A stretch of DNA of 56,412 nt from the NCBI GenBank assembly GCA_024400125.1, contig JAKSNG010000011.1:1-56412 (forward strand), read 5' to 3'. The notes under the pieces were generated by a model. It searched no databases and had not been told where the DNA came from. It worked only from the letters and a program-made list of their open reading frames with translations. Made by a program: the position numbers and the translations under genes. This document shows, one piece after another, positions 44,801 through 51,997 of this stretch. The stretch is from Paludibacteraceae bacterium. Its GTDB lineage: Bacteria; Bacteroidota; Bacteroidia; Bacteroidales; Paludibacteraceae. The number at the start of each line of letters is the position of its first letter. Position 1 is the stretch's first letter.

Positions 44801-44909
44801 ACACCACACTGCTGTCTTAGGATATGTGCTGCAATTATTGGAACGCAATCATCAAGACGAGTTGTTAGAGAAATATTACACTTATTATCAGCAATATGCA
44901 GGTAGATAA
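41862..44909 (+). CDS. DUF2723 membrane protein, likely protein O-mannosyltransferase (TMEM260-like)
   Basis: The 1015-residue protein has about a dozen membrane helices in residues 8-660. The catalytic-type loop EPTASFWDCGEFIASAHKLD followed by VGHPPGAPFFMLMGHFF (residues 28-65) is the DUF2723 signature. The soluble C-terminal part (residues 680-1015) has DFGANYLKSCEHDGIIFSNG and helical repeats. DUF2723 is the bacterial relative of TMEM260, a protein O-mannosyltransferase of eukaryotes, and Bacteroidetes glycosylate exported proteins. The start was placed at the ATG after the promoter box rather than at the upstream in-frame codons. It overlaps the CobW gene by 14 nt. Confidence 0.8.
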   Translation: MKNFKLWNVICGWLVFAIAAATYLLTMEPTASFWDCGEFIASAHKLDVGHPPGAPFFMLMGHFFSLFASDNSHVAMCVNAMSALASAFCILFLFWTITALGRKLFSPDTLSKGIALLGAGAVGALAYTFSDTFWFSAVEGEVYASSSLFTAVVFWLILKWDEHVDEDGSDKWLILIAYLMGLSIGVHLLNLLTIPAIVLVYYFRRYEFSWKGVISAFLISCVILATILYGIIPGVPTIIGGFELFFVNVLGCPFNTGLAVCLVLIAALLVWSVWYSYRKLEATKSNLWRWINTGLLMLAVILIGYSSYAALVIRSNADTPMDQNSPDNVFSLKYYLNREQYGDRPLFYGQTYNAPVKLRIQGNMCIPVEKQGHAQYAPAPKKEGEKDRYVITGYKNSYEYMDEFMMLFPRMYSGQGSHVSAYKEWADIKGRRVRYDYCGQQKTDYCPTFAENMRFFFRYQVNFMYWRYFMWNFSGRQNDLQSYGDLSKGNWITGFKFIDNAMLGDQDALPTELKNNKGHNVYYMLPLLLGIIGIIWQCRKKGGWQNFSITFLLFFLTGLAIVIYLNQTPYQPRERDYAYAGSFYAFCIWIGFAVLALVDWIESRMKNEPCKVIASAMITLICLLVPAQMASQNWDDHDRSQRYSCRDFGANYLKSCEHDGIIFSNGDNDTFPLWYNQEVEEVGSDLRVCNLSYLQTDWYISQMKRPYYESSALPITWEYKDFMPGTNEVVWVENKLNAPLEVGKAFEFLRSDDPRTKRDGENYIPSNQLYIEGLNGEHINIKSARRYTRSEMMIMEMMSQISKSNWERPIYFAVTVGNDYYLGLEPYFELTGLAYRMTPTRSRDGQPRVNTEKMYDNMMHKFQYGNMNIPGIYIDENLMRMCRTHRMMFMELAEALFREGKRDQCREVLDYAEQMLPGYNIPYDYTSASMASLYFLLGTDDDKSKANAIIDAVANNCCEYLQWGAQLSKRQRTAVQSTLGHHTAVLGYVLQLLERNHQDELLEKYYTYYQQYAGR

Positions 44910-46029
44910 AATTCCCGTCCTACTGCTCACGGGCTATTTGGGCAGCGGTAAAACAACATTACTCAATCGTATCCTCGCTAATCAAGCGGGAATACGATTT
45001 GCTGTCATTGTGAACGATATAGGAGAAGTTAATATTGACGCCTCTCTCATTCAACAGGGTGGAGTGGTTAATCAAAGTGATGACAACCTGCTCGCTTTGA
45101 CGAATGGCTGTATTTGTTGCACACTCAAAATGGATTTGGTGCAACAACTCCATGACCTTTGTGTGGCACGTCAATTTGACTATATCGTCATTGAGGCTTC
45201 TGGTATTTGTGAACCTCTTCCGATAGCGCAGACTATCTGCTCTTATCGACAAATGGTGCCTTTTACGGAAGATCCTATTCCTGTTCTGGATAACATTGTA
45301 ACCGTCGTAGATGCGCTTCGTATGTCCACAGAGTTTGCCGATTTAGATACAAAAATCAATCAGCAATTTGAGGAGGAGACAGAAGATTTAGCATCATTGG
45401 TTATTCAGCAGATGGAGTTCTGTAATCTCATTCTGCTCAATAAGGCTTCAGAAGTGTCATCAAGCGAATTAGAACGTATTCGTACTATCATCCGTGCTAT
45501 TCAGCCGAAAGCTGAAATTATTGACTGCGATTATTGCGAGGTATCGTTCGACAAATTGCTCCATACACATCTCTTCAATTTTGATGAAGTCGCTGGCTCC
45601 GCTGCTTGGATTGAAGGTGTTGAGGGAGACGTGGAAGATGAGGAAGAAGGTGAGGCGTTAGAATATGGTATCGAGACCTTTGTTTATTATCGTCGTCGCC
45701 CGTTCAACTTAAGTTTGTTTGATGACTTTGTTGCTCGAAAATGGCCGAAAGCCGTTATTCGTTGTAAAGGTATGTGCTATTTCTCGGATGAATATGACAT
45801 GTGCTATTTGTTTGAGCAGGCAGGGAAACAGTTGTCTGTCAAGCAGTGTGGTGCATTCTATGCCACTATGCCAAAAGACGAGTTGGAGAGTGCTTTGGCA
45901 ACAGACCCAGTCTTACAACGCGATTGGGACGAGCAGTACGGTGATCGTATGCAGAAGTTAGTCTTTATAGGACAGCACATGGATAAGGAGGCAATTATAG
46001 CTGCTTTAGACGCGTGCTTAGATGAATAA
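44896..46029 (+). CDS. CobW/COG0523 metal-chaperone GTPase
   Basis: The 377-residue P-loop GTPase has Walker A LLTGYLGSGKTTLLNRI (residues 10-26), the metal motif LTNGCICCTLKMDLV with CxCC (residues 69-83) and IEASGICEPLPIA. CobW_C (residues 255-370) has FVYYRRRPFNLSLFDDFV and KWPKAVIRCKGMCYFSD. An acidic linker (VEGDVEDEEEGEAL) separates the two domains. Family members deliver zinc, cobalt or nickel to target enzymes. The start overlaps the end of the DUF2723 gene by 14 nt, so translation is coupled, although no functional link is known. The metal cannot be predicted. Confidence 0.88.
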   Translation: MQVDKIPVLLLTGYLGSGKTTLLNRILANQAGIRFAVIVNDIGEVNIDASLIQQGGVVNQSDDNLLALTNGCICCTLKMDLVQQLHDLCVARQFDYIVIEASGICEPLPIAQTICSYRQMVPFTEDPIPVLDNIVTVVDALRMSTEFADLDTKINQQFEEETEDLASLVIQQMEFCNLILLNKASEVSSSELERIRTIIRAIQPKAEIIDCDYCEVSFDKLLHTHLFNFDEVAGSAAWIEGVEGDVEDEEEGEALEYGIETFVYYRRRPFNLSLFDDFVARKWPKAVIRCKGMCYFSDEYDMCYLFEQAGKQLSVKQCGAFYATMPKDELESALATDPVLQRDWDEQYGDRMQKLVFIGQHMDKEAIIAALDACLDE

Positions 46030-46069
46030 AAACACATATAGTTATTAACTAATTAAATATTTTTTTGAG

Positions 46070-46456
46070 ATGGAAGATCGTAGATTTGAAGACAGAAAAG
46101 AGCCTGAAATCGTTTATTCTCGCTCTGTCAAAGCTGGCAAACGTATCTATTATTTAGACGTTAAAAAAGCACGTAATGAGGATTTGTATCTGTGTATCAC
46201 AGAGAGTAAAAAACGTATGGGAGAAGATGACGCTCCTCAATTTGAGAAGCATAAAGTGTTCTTGTACAAAGAGGATTTTGCACATTTCACAGAGGGCTTA
46301 GAAGATGTGATTAACTATGTGAAAAGCCAAGTTGGAACCATTGAAGAACGTCAAGAATGGGTTCCTGAAAATGCTGAAACTGTGAACGAACCAAGCGAAA
46401 CAAAAGACGAAGAAAAACCCCGTCGTAGATTATTCGCAAGATTGAAGAAAGATTAA
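46070..46456 (+). CDS. DUF3276 PUR-alpha-like nucleic-acid-binding protein
   Basis: The 128-residue protein has one PUR-type repeat (residues 14-90, IVYSRSVKAGKRIYYLDVKK and LYLCITESKKRM, HKVFLYKEDFAHFTEGLEDV) followed by an acidic and then basic tail (KPRRRLFARLKKD). PUR repeats bind single-stranded DNA or RNA. DUF3276 is conserved in Bacteroidetes. The gene stands 40 nt after the CobW gene. Its 3' end overlaps coaBC by 4 nt and its terminator lies inside coaBC. Confidence 0.85.
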   Translation: MEDRRFEDRKEPEIVYSRSVKAGKRIYYLDVKKARNEDLYLCITESKKRMGEDDAPQFEKHKVFLYKEDFAHFTEGLEDVINYVKSQVGTIEERQEWVPENAETVNEPSETKDEEKPRRRLFARLKKD

Positions 46457-47592
46457 AGAATGCTATCTAAGATAGCTTTTGCGACGTCCTCTTTCGATTG
46501 AAGGGGGACGTCTTTTTTTGCACCAGTACGTGAATATAGCGTCACTTTGTTGGTGTCACATCCGAAGCCAGCCCCTTTATCTTGTAGCGAGTTAAGGACA
46601 ATCCAGTCCATGTTTTTGCGCGTTAATTTAGATAGTGCATGCTGCTCTTCATTGTTCGTCTCTAATGCAAAACCAACTAATAGTTGTTCGGGACGTTTGT
46701 TTTGACCTAACGCTGCTGCGATGTCGGGATTTTCTGTCAACGCAAGCGACATAGCGGTGTTCGCTTGGGACTCTTTTTTGATTTTCTCGGTGAACTCTAC
46801 TTCTGGACGATAGTCTGCCACTGCTGCGGCTAAGATGGCTATGTCTGCCGTCTCCCAAGCCTTCATCGTTTGTTCGTACATCTCACGTGCAGAAATTGCA
46901 CCCATGATTAGTGTTACTTCTGCACCGCGATGTCGGCATTCTGTAGCCAATGCACGCCCCATTTTCCCCGTCGAGAAATTGCTGATATATCGTACAGGGT
47001 CAATTTTCTCTATAGTTGGGCCTGCTGTGATGACAACACGTTTGCCTGCTAATGTTTTGGGAGTTAGTGCTGCTTGAATAGCATCGTAGATGACATCTAC
47101 TTCCTGCATTCTCCCTTTGCCTGTGCTGCCGCATGCTAATTCGCCTTCTGCGCAGTCTAACATCGTGATGTTGGACCACTGACTCAAGGTGCGTATAGCA
47201 TCTTGAACGGCAGGCGAGTCATACATCTTGTCATTCATGGCAGGGGCAATAACTACAGGTTTTCGCATGGCACAAAAAGTGGTAGTTAACGCATCGTCTG
47301 CAATGCCATGTGCCATTTTGCCGAGCACATTAGCTGTCGCTGGAACTATCACCATCACGTCTGCCCAGTCGGGTAGGGAAATGTGCTCTGTCGAATGCTC
47401 GTTGATGGCTGCAAAAACGTCTGAATAGACAGGATGGCCAGAGAGGGTCTGTAGGGTGAGAGGAGTGACAAACTCCAAGGCGTTCTTGGTAGTTGCCACT
47501 TTGACCTCATTGCCTGCTTTGCGAAGCATGCGAATAAGTTCCGGCACTTTGTATGCCGCTATACCTCCTGATATCCCTACTACAACTCTCAT
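46453..47592 (-). CDS. coaBC: Bifunctional phosphopantothenoylcysteine decarboxylase/synthetase
   Basis: The 379-residue enzyme makes phosphopantetheine from phosphopantothenate and cysteine in coenzyme A synthesis. The decarboxylase (CoaC) half has VGISGGIAAYKVPELIRML, PATANVLGKMAHGIADDALT, APAMN and the catalytic cysteine loop EGELACGSTGKGRM. The CoaB half begins with LAGKRVVITAGPTIEKIDPV (near residue 180) and has ISNFSTGKMGRALA. Of normal length. It starts 7 nt after the omega-like gene. Its last 4 nt overlap DUF3276, and its coding strand carries the neighbour's terminator in antisense (46483-46519). Confidence 0.95.
   Translation of the reverse strand: MRVVVGISGGIAAYKVPELIRMLRKAGNEVKVATTKNALEFVTPLTLQTLSGHPVYSDVFAAINEHSTEHISLPDWADVMVIVPATANVLGKMAHGIADDALTTTFCAMRKPVVIAPAMNDKMYDSPAVQDAIRTLSQWSNITMLDCAEGELACGSTGKGRMQEVDVIYDAIQAALTPKTLAGKRVVITAGPTIEKIDPVRYISNFSTGKMGRALATECRHRGAEVTLIMGAISAREMYEQTMKAWETADIAILAAAVADYRPEVEFTEKIKKESQANTAMSLALTENPDIAAALGQNKRPEQLLVGFALETNNEEQHALSKLTRKNMDWIVLNSLQDKGAGFGCDTNKVTLYSRTGAKKDVPLQSKEDVAKAILDSIL
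46483..46519 (+). terminator. Strong intrinsic terminator for DUF3276, inside coaBC
   Basis: On the plus strand GACGTCCTCTTTC, a GATT loop and GAAGGGGGACGTC form a 13-bp stem with two G-T pairs (46483-46512), followed by seven T's (46513-46519). It lies 27 nt after the DUF3276 stop and inside the 3' part of the convergent coaBC coding sequence. A weaker hairpin (GCTATC/GATAGC, 46462-46476, then TTTT) stands in front of it. Confidence 0.88.
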
Positions 47593-47599
47593 TGCTCAA

Positions 47600-47932
47600 T
47601 TATTTGAGGGCGTCATCTTTGCTACCTGTGCGGTAGATGAGTTGATTATCCACAAACTCCTGGGTTGCCATCAATGTGGCTTTGGGTAGCACTTCGTAAC
47701 TACGAGAAATCTCAATCTGCTCGTGATTTTCAAAGTTGTCTTCAAACTGATCTTTTGGGGTAGCATAGTCTGCTAACTTGGTGTCCAATTCACGCTTCAT
47801 GGCGTTGCTAATTTGATTAGCACGCTTGCTAATGATTGCAACTGTTTCATACACGTTGCCCACTTTCTCGGTCAGTTGGTTGATGTCACGAGTGATGGTG
47901 TTCTTGGGTGCTTTTGATTTTTTGAAATCCAT
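47600..47932 (-). CDS. RNA polymerase omega-like subunit
   Basis: The 110-residue protein is homologous to the Rpb6/omega family of Bacteroidetes. The core is NVYETVAIISKRANQISNAM (residues 26-45), with an arginine/lysine-rich helix before it and a longer charged tail than in E. coli omega (91 residues). PKATLMATQEFVDNQLIYR closes the protein. Omega helps assemble and stabilise RNA polymerase. The order bamD, omega, coaBC is a familiar Bacteroidetes arrangement. It starts 5 nt after the bamD stop. Confidence 0.85.
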   Translation of the reverse strand: MDFKKSKAPKNTITRDINQLTEKVGNVYETVAIISKRANQISNAMKRELDTKLADYATPKDQFEDNFENHEQIEISRSYEVLPKATLMATQEFVDNQLIYRTGSKDDALK

Positions 47933-47937
47933 AATAC

Positions 47938-48744
47938 TTATTGTTTTAAAATCTTATTTATCTCTTTGAGTATTTTGTCTGCTTGAGCACGATGTTTGGA
48001 GTCGGGATTTTCGGTGATGAAATTATAATATTCATCTTGTGCATCTCGGGCACGTTCCAATTTTTTCTCTTCAAAGGCATTGGCGGCTTGTTGGTATTTA
48101 GCCATAAAAATGAGCCAACTCAATTCCTCTTGATGGCTATTGCTCGGGTAGTTCTTGAGCGCATTCTTTGCCACGATTTCGCAACTGAGATAGTTGTTGC
48201 CTAAATAACTGCCTAAGTTGTAGTATAATTTAGCACTTAGATACTCTTTGTAGGCAAGTTTATCGTAGAGTTCGCTCATTTCCTTATACGCCTGCTCGGA
48301 ATACGGACTACTTGGATATAACTCCACAAACTGTGTAAATGCGTCGATGGCTTTCTTAGTAATATCTTGGTCAAGTCGAGCATCTGGAGAGTCCAAGTAT
48401 AAGCAATGTCCTAATTGGAATCGCGCCTCAATGATATATTTACCTTTAGGATAGTTGCGAATATACGCTTGATAGTAGTCTGAAGCATTGGTATAGTCTT
48501 TTTGTCCCATGTGTGTGCGAGCTTGGTAGCACACAACATCTTCAAAACGTTCTGTTCCTTTGTAATATGGGGCAACATCGTCCAATAATGTTTGGGCTTT
48601 CATATAATCTTTGTTGTTGAAGTATTCCAATGCTTTTTGGAATTTATATTCCGCATCTTTGGACTTCAACACTTGTTGGTACTCCCCACATGATGTGAGA
48701 AGTACCAACACCAATGTTGTAACTATGAACGTTATTCGTTTCAT
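47938..48744 (-). CDS. bamD: Outer-membrane assembly lipoprotein BamD
   Basis: The 268-residue protein has a lipoprotein signal (ITFIVTTLVLVLLTSC, cysteine near residue 19). The TPR domain follows: KFQKALEYFNNKDYMKAQTL, YYQAYIRNYPKGKYIIEARF and AFTQFVELYPSSPYSEQAYK, with further helices to the end. BamD is the lipoprotein of the BAM complex that inserts beta-barrels into the outer membrane. The ATG at 48744 was chosen because it directly precedes the basic n-region of the signal. It is 2 nt downstream of apbE. Confidence 0.9.
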   Translation of the reverse strand: MKRITFIVTTLVLVLLTSCGEYQQVLKSKDAEYKFQKALEYFNNKDYMKAQTLLDDVAPYYKGTERFEDVVCYQARTHMGQKDYTNASDYYQAYIRNYPKGKYIIEARFQLGHCLYLDSPDARLDQDITKKAIDAFTQFVELYPSSPYSEQAYKEMSELYDKLAYKEYLSAKLYYNLGSYLGNNYLSCEIVAKNALKNYPSNSHQEELSWLIFMAKYQQAANAFEEKKLERARDAQDEYYNFITENPDSKHRAQADKILKEINKILKQ

Positions 48745-48746
48745 TC

Positions 48747-49760
48747 TTATTCTGTATAAGTCCATCTAGACGATGTGATGACGCGTGTTCCGTCACCTTC
48801 AGCTACGATGAGTAAGCATGCTGCGTCTGGGATGTTCTCAATCATTTCCAACGCTTTTTCTTCTCCGATAACCATACCTGCAGTTGCCAAAGCATCTGCC
48901 AAAATTCCCGTAGAAGCTACTACTGAAACGGCTAACAAGTTGTGATTAACGGTGTAGCCAGTACGAGGATCAACGGTATGGCTGCGACGTTCATTGCCAT
49001 CGTAGTAGAAACGGCGGTAGTTGCCTGATGATGCAATGCAGATATTGTCTGAAGTGATGACTTCTTCCACTTCGTTGATTTGACCAGTTGGGTCGTCAAT
49101 AGGTTTGTTGATACCGATACGCCACTTGTCACCTTTGTCGTTGACACCTTTGGCAACCACTTCGCCACCTATATCAACCAAGTAGTTTTCGCAACCTTGT
49201 TCTGCCAATAATGCAGCGATGATATCGCAAGCATAGCCTTTAGCAATAGCGCTGGCATCTAATTGAATACGTGTATCCATCTTCATGATGCGGTGCATGG
49301 AGGTGTCTAAATCAACGTATTGCAGTCCAATGAATTGGAGCACACTATCAATCTCGTGTTGAGTAGGACGATAGGTGAGAGAGTCTGTGCCAAATCCCCA
49401 CATGTTTACTAATGGACCGCAAGTGATGTCAAAACCGCCTTCACTCAGTTCGGTCACGTGTTTAGCGGTGTTGAACATAATCTCAAACAACGAGTCTGTC
49501 AGTACATCGTCATTGCGATTGATGCGAGAAATGATAGACGCAGGGTTAAAGCGACTCAATGAAGAGTCCATGCGTGCTAATTCTGCTTGAATAGCAGCTT
49601 CATAATCTTGAGGAGCCTCATAACGGATGTTGTAGTACGTTCCAAAAACGAGTCCCGTGTTGTAGTAGTACTTGTTCTTTTGGCATCCAGAGCCTAAAAA
49701 TAACAAGCCAGCAGATAGGATAACTAATCCAAGTGCAACTAAAGTACGTGTTTTGTTCAT
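48747..49760 (-). CDS. apbE: FAD:protein FMN transferase ApbE (lipoprotein)
   Basis: The 337-residue protein has a lipobox (LLFLGSGC, cysteine at residue 26) and the ApbE domain. Motifs are TGLVFGTYYNIRYEA, LSRFNPASIISRINRN, LDASAIAKGYACDIIA and NYLVDIGGEVVAKG; HTVDPRTGYTVNHNLLAVSV and the threonine-rich end complete the active site. ApbE attaches FMN to threonine of proteins such as NqrB/NqrC and RnfG, using FAD. It is followed by bamD after 2 nt and preceded by an outer-membrane barrel gene. Confidence 0.92.
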   Translation of the reverse strand: MNKTRTLVALGLVILSAGLLFLGSGCQKNKYYYNTGLVFGTYYNIRYEAPQDYEAAIQAELARMDSSLSRFNPASIISRINRNDDVLTDSLFEIMFNTAKHVTELSEGGFDITCGPLVNMWGFGTDSLTYRPTQHEIDSVLQFIGLQYVDLDTSMHRIMKMDTRIQLDASAIAKGYACDIIAALLAEQGCENYLVDIGGEVVAKGVNDKGDKWRIGINKPIDDPTGQINEVEEVITSDNICIASSGNYRRFYYDGNERRSHTVDPRTGYTVNHNLLAVSVVASTGILADALATAGMVIGEEKALEMIENIPDAACLLIVAEGDGTRVITSSRWTYTE

Positions 49761-49788
49761 AATGGTGTGTTTTTAATGGTTAATATTA

Positions 49789-50640
49789 TCAGAACCAAAT
49801 GCCTAATCCGATGAGGCCATTTAGTTTTTGGTTATACAATTTAAAGTCACCTGCATCTTTGATGTAGGTATTTTCTTTATTGATGCCATCGGGGTTGAGG
49901 CTTCCTTGTGCATATAAATCAATGGTGCAGACATCTGTTTCCCACTCTTTGTTGAGTGAAAGTCCGATATTAACGACAGCGAATCCGTCATTCATATAGT
50001 AGTCACTTTTCCATGGTGACATACCCACTACGCCGCCTAAGGTGAAACCTAATGGGAGGTCGTGGTTGTAGCCTAATTCAAAATAGGAGGAGTACGCACG
50101 TTTAACTGTGCCGTCTTCATTTTCGTTGAGGTCATTACCAGCAATAAACGTATTCCAATTGATGAAGAAATCAACGTCCACTAAGTCTTTCAATGTATAG
50201 CCTACATTGATTTCCGTTTGGCTGCCATTGCCACTTTCGGCAAGACTTTCAGCAGATTCCCATGAGAAGAAGTTTCCTCCGTCGCAGTAGTAATAGTGAG
50301 TAATTCCAATCGTTGCTCCGTAGAAAGAGTAGGATAGAATGACATCTAACTCCGGAATAAAGTACGTGTTTGGATTGCCGTCTTCCGTTTCTGGCAATCC
50401 CTTCTGGAATTTCCAATCAGAAGCACCAACAGACCCCCACACACCCGCAGAAAAACTGGTATTCTCTGTCTCGTAGCCTACGGCTAAATTCGGTTGGAGA
50501 CTCAAACCACCATTGTACATACCACGCCAAACGTAAGCACTTACTACGTCAAATCCTGCATCGTACGTAAAGGATGCTTCTACTGCTTTAGCAGTCATTA
50601 CACTCAGTCCAAGAGCTGCAATCAGTAATAATTTTTTCAT
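49789..50640 (-). CDS. Outer-membrane beta-barrel protein, paralogue 1
   Basis: The 283-residue protein has a signal peptide (MKKLLLIAALGLSVMTAKA) and about twelve to fourteen predicted beta strands with alternating hydrophobic residues, ending with LNGLIGLGIWF. Compared with the next gene, it shares YVWRGMYNGGLSLQPNLAVG, a GASDWKFQ-type segment, RAYSSYFELGYNHDLPLGFT and GMSPWKSDYY. It is a small barrel of a TorF-like porin type whose substrate is unknown. It is 23 nt downstream of its paralogue and 28 nt upstream of apbE. Confidence 0.75.
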   Translation of the reverse strand: MKKLLLIAALGLSVMTAKAVEASFTYDAGFDVVSAYVWRGMYNGGLSLQPNLAVGYETENTSFSAGVWGSVGASDWKFQKGLPETEDGNPNTYFIPELDVILSYSFYGATIGITHYYYCDGGNFFSWESAESLAESGNGSQTEINVGYTLKDLVDVDFFINWNTFIAGNDLNENEDGTVKRAYSSYFELGYNHDLPLGFTLGGVVGMSPWKSDYYMNDGFAVVNIGLSLNKEWETDVCTIDLYAQGSLNPDGINKENTYIKDAGDFKLYNQKLNGLIGLGIWF

Positions 50641-50663
50641 TCTCGTTTAATTGTATTAGGTTG

Positions 50664-51530
50664 TTAAAATGTTACACCTAAAGCTATATTCATGTTTAAT
50701 CTTTGTTCACTCGGGTTTGTACTATTCCACTGCATATTGTCTTTGGTCACGTGCCATGGATTGAACATCAGCATCGCGTTGGCATGTAGCGTGCAGTAGT
50801 CCGTTATGGCATATCGATATACGAGTTGTGCACTTATGTTCGTTACCGCAAAGTCGCCTTTATAACGTGTGTAGAAACTTTTCCAAGGTGTAAAACCTAA
50901 TCGTGTTTCTAATGTCAGCGAATAGGGCAATTTGAAGTCATATCCTAACTCGCAGTATGTGGAATAGGCGCGTTGCAATTCCCCGTGTTCATCTCTGTAT
51001 CCATCTCTTCCCCAAGTGCGTGTGCATAGCAGGATAGATAATGGCAACTTACTGGACACTTTGTACTTGATTCTCCATTCGGTGGTGATACCGCCTTTCT
51101 CGTGGTTGCCAAAATCGAAGAATTGACTTCTTGTCCCATCTTCGTTTTGGTCGAAGTAGTACATGTGTATAAACAGTACCGTCAACCCCCATCGGCTAAA
51201 TCCAATCGTGTTATCCACTTCTGGCATGAGACTGGAAAATGCCCAATTGGTTGCTCCAATATTTCCCCACAACGTGTAGAACAATCCTCCGTATCCTACC
51301 GACGCTTCGGCTTGGAGGTTCAGTCCGCCTACATATAGTCCTCTCCAAATATAGTTGGCATTGATACTCATGTCTCCGCTGTAGGTTAACCCCACATGCT
51401 TCGGATACTCATCTAACCATTTACTACGTACGTGCGTGCTATCGTGCGCCTGCGCGTAATTGGAAAAAGCCAAAGCTGTGATGATAACCACAGCTATTGC
51501 TTTTAGAGGAATATGTCTGACAAACGTCAA
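50664..51530 (-). CDS. Outer-membrane beta-barrel protein, paralogue 2
   Basis: The 288-residue protein is a paralogue of the downstream gene, with YIWRGLYVGGLNLQAEASVG, GNIGATNWAFSS, RAYSTYCELGYDFKLPYSLT and GFTPWKSFYTRY. A signal peptide is likely (IAVVIITALAFSNYAQA), and the last strand is MNIALGVTF. The frame begins with TTG at 51530, as no ATG occurs upstream within the open frame, so the start codon is TTG. It lies 8 nt after the small HTH gene, so both are coupled. It has diverged to about a third identity by eye. Confidence 0.72.
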   Translation of the reverse strand: MTFVRHIPLKAIAVVIITALAFSNYAQAHDSTHVRSKWLDEYPKHVGLTYSGDMSINANYIWRGLYVGGLNLQAEASVGYGGLFYTLWGNIGATNWAFSSLMPEVDNTIGFSRWGLTVLFIHMYYFDQNEDGTRSQFFDFGNHEKGGITTEWRIKYKVSSKLPLSILLCTRTWGRDGYRDEHGELQRAYSTYCELGYDFKLPYSLTLETRLGFTPWKSFYTRYKGDFAVTNISAQLVYRYAITDYCTLHANAMLMFNPWHVTKDNMQWNSTNPSEQRLNMNIALGVTF

Positions 51531-51538
51531 TATTGTTT

Positions 51539-51787
51539 TTATAGGCCGTTTTTATCTAACCATGCGATGAGCAAAGCTGCCTCGAGAATATGGGAATTCT
51601 CTATGGTTACAATGCCGCCATCACAACCGGGTTCGATATGGTAGCCACTCTCTGCGGTCCCTTGACCATTGAAGAAAGCGCGTACGTCGTCTGCTGCGAT
51701 ACCTAACTCTGCTGCGATAGCGTCCATGCTGCCATGTGGCAGGCTATCTTTCACCTCACGGAGGCGGTTAAAAGTTGTTCTAATCAT
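51539..51787 (-). CDS. Small helix-turn-helix protein
   Basis: The 82-residue protein has an HTH-like segment, PHGSMDAIAAELGIAADDVRA (residues 17-37), preceded by a charged helix (TTFNRLREVKDSL). The second half (GCDGGIVTIENSHILEAALL) is a short beta-helix end. I recognise the form RTTFxRLxExKxxLPHGSM from small Bacteroidetes DNA-binding proteins of unknown regulon. It is the first gene of the run leading to the paired outer-membrane proteins, ApbE and BamD, and may control it. Confidence 0.7.
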   Translation of the reverse strand: MIRTTFNRLREVKDSLPHGSMDAIAAELGIAADDVRAFFNGQGTAESGYHIEPGCDGGIVTIENSHILEAALLIAWLDKNGL

Positions 51788-51817
51788 ATCTTTTTTATCT
51801 CTTTTTCAAATTTGGCG

Positions 51818-51849
51818 CAAAGGTACAATTTTTTTTTGATATATACAAA
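51818..51849 (-). promoter_or_regulatory. Promoter of the HTH/outer-membrane protein operon
   Basis: The minus strand has TTTG (51846-51849), a 20-nt spacer and TACCTTTG (51818-51825), 30 nt before the ATG at 51787. Confidence 0.75.
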
Positions 51850-51997
51850 TTTTTTTTGCATAATTTACCTTCTCTTATTTGTATTGTGCTGATATTTAGT
51901 ATATTATGAATATGTTAAATTTTTAGTCACTATGGTCTATAACGTAGGATTTGAATAATATGCCAAAAATATGCTCGATAAGAATAAACTACTTCGC

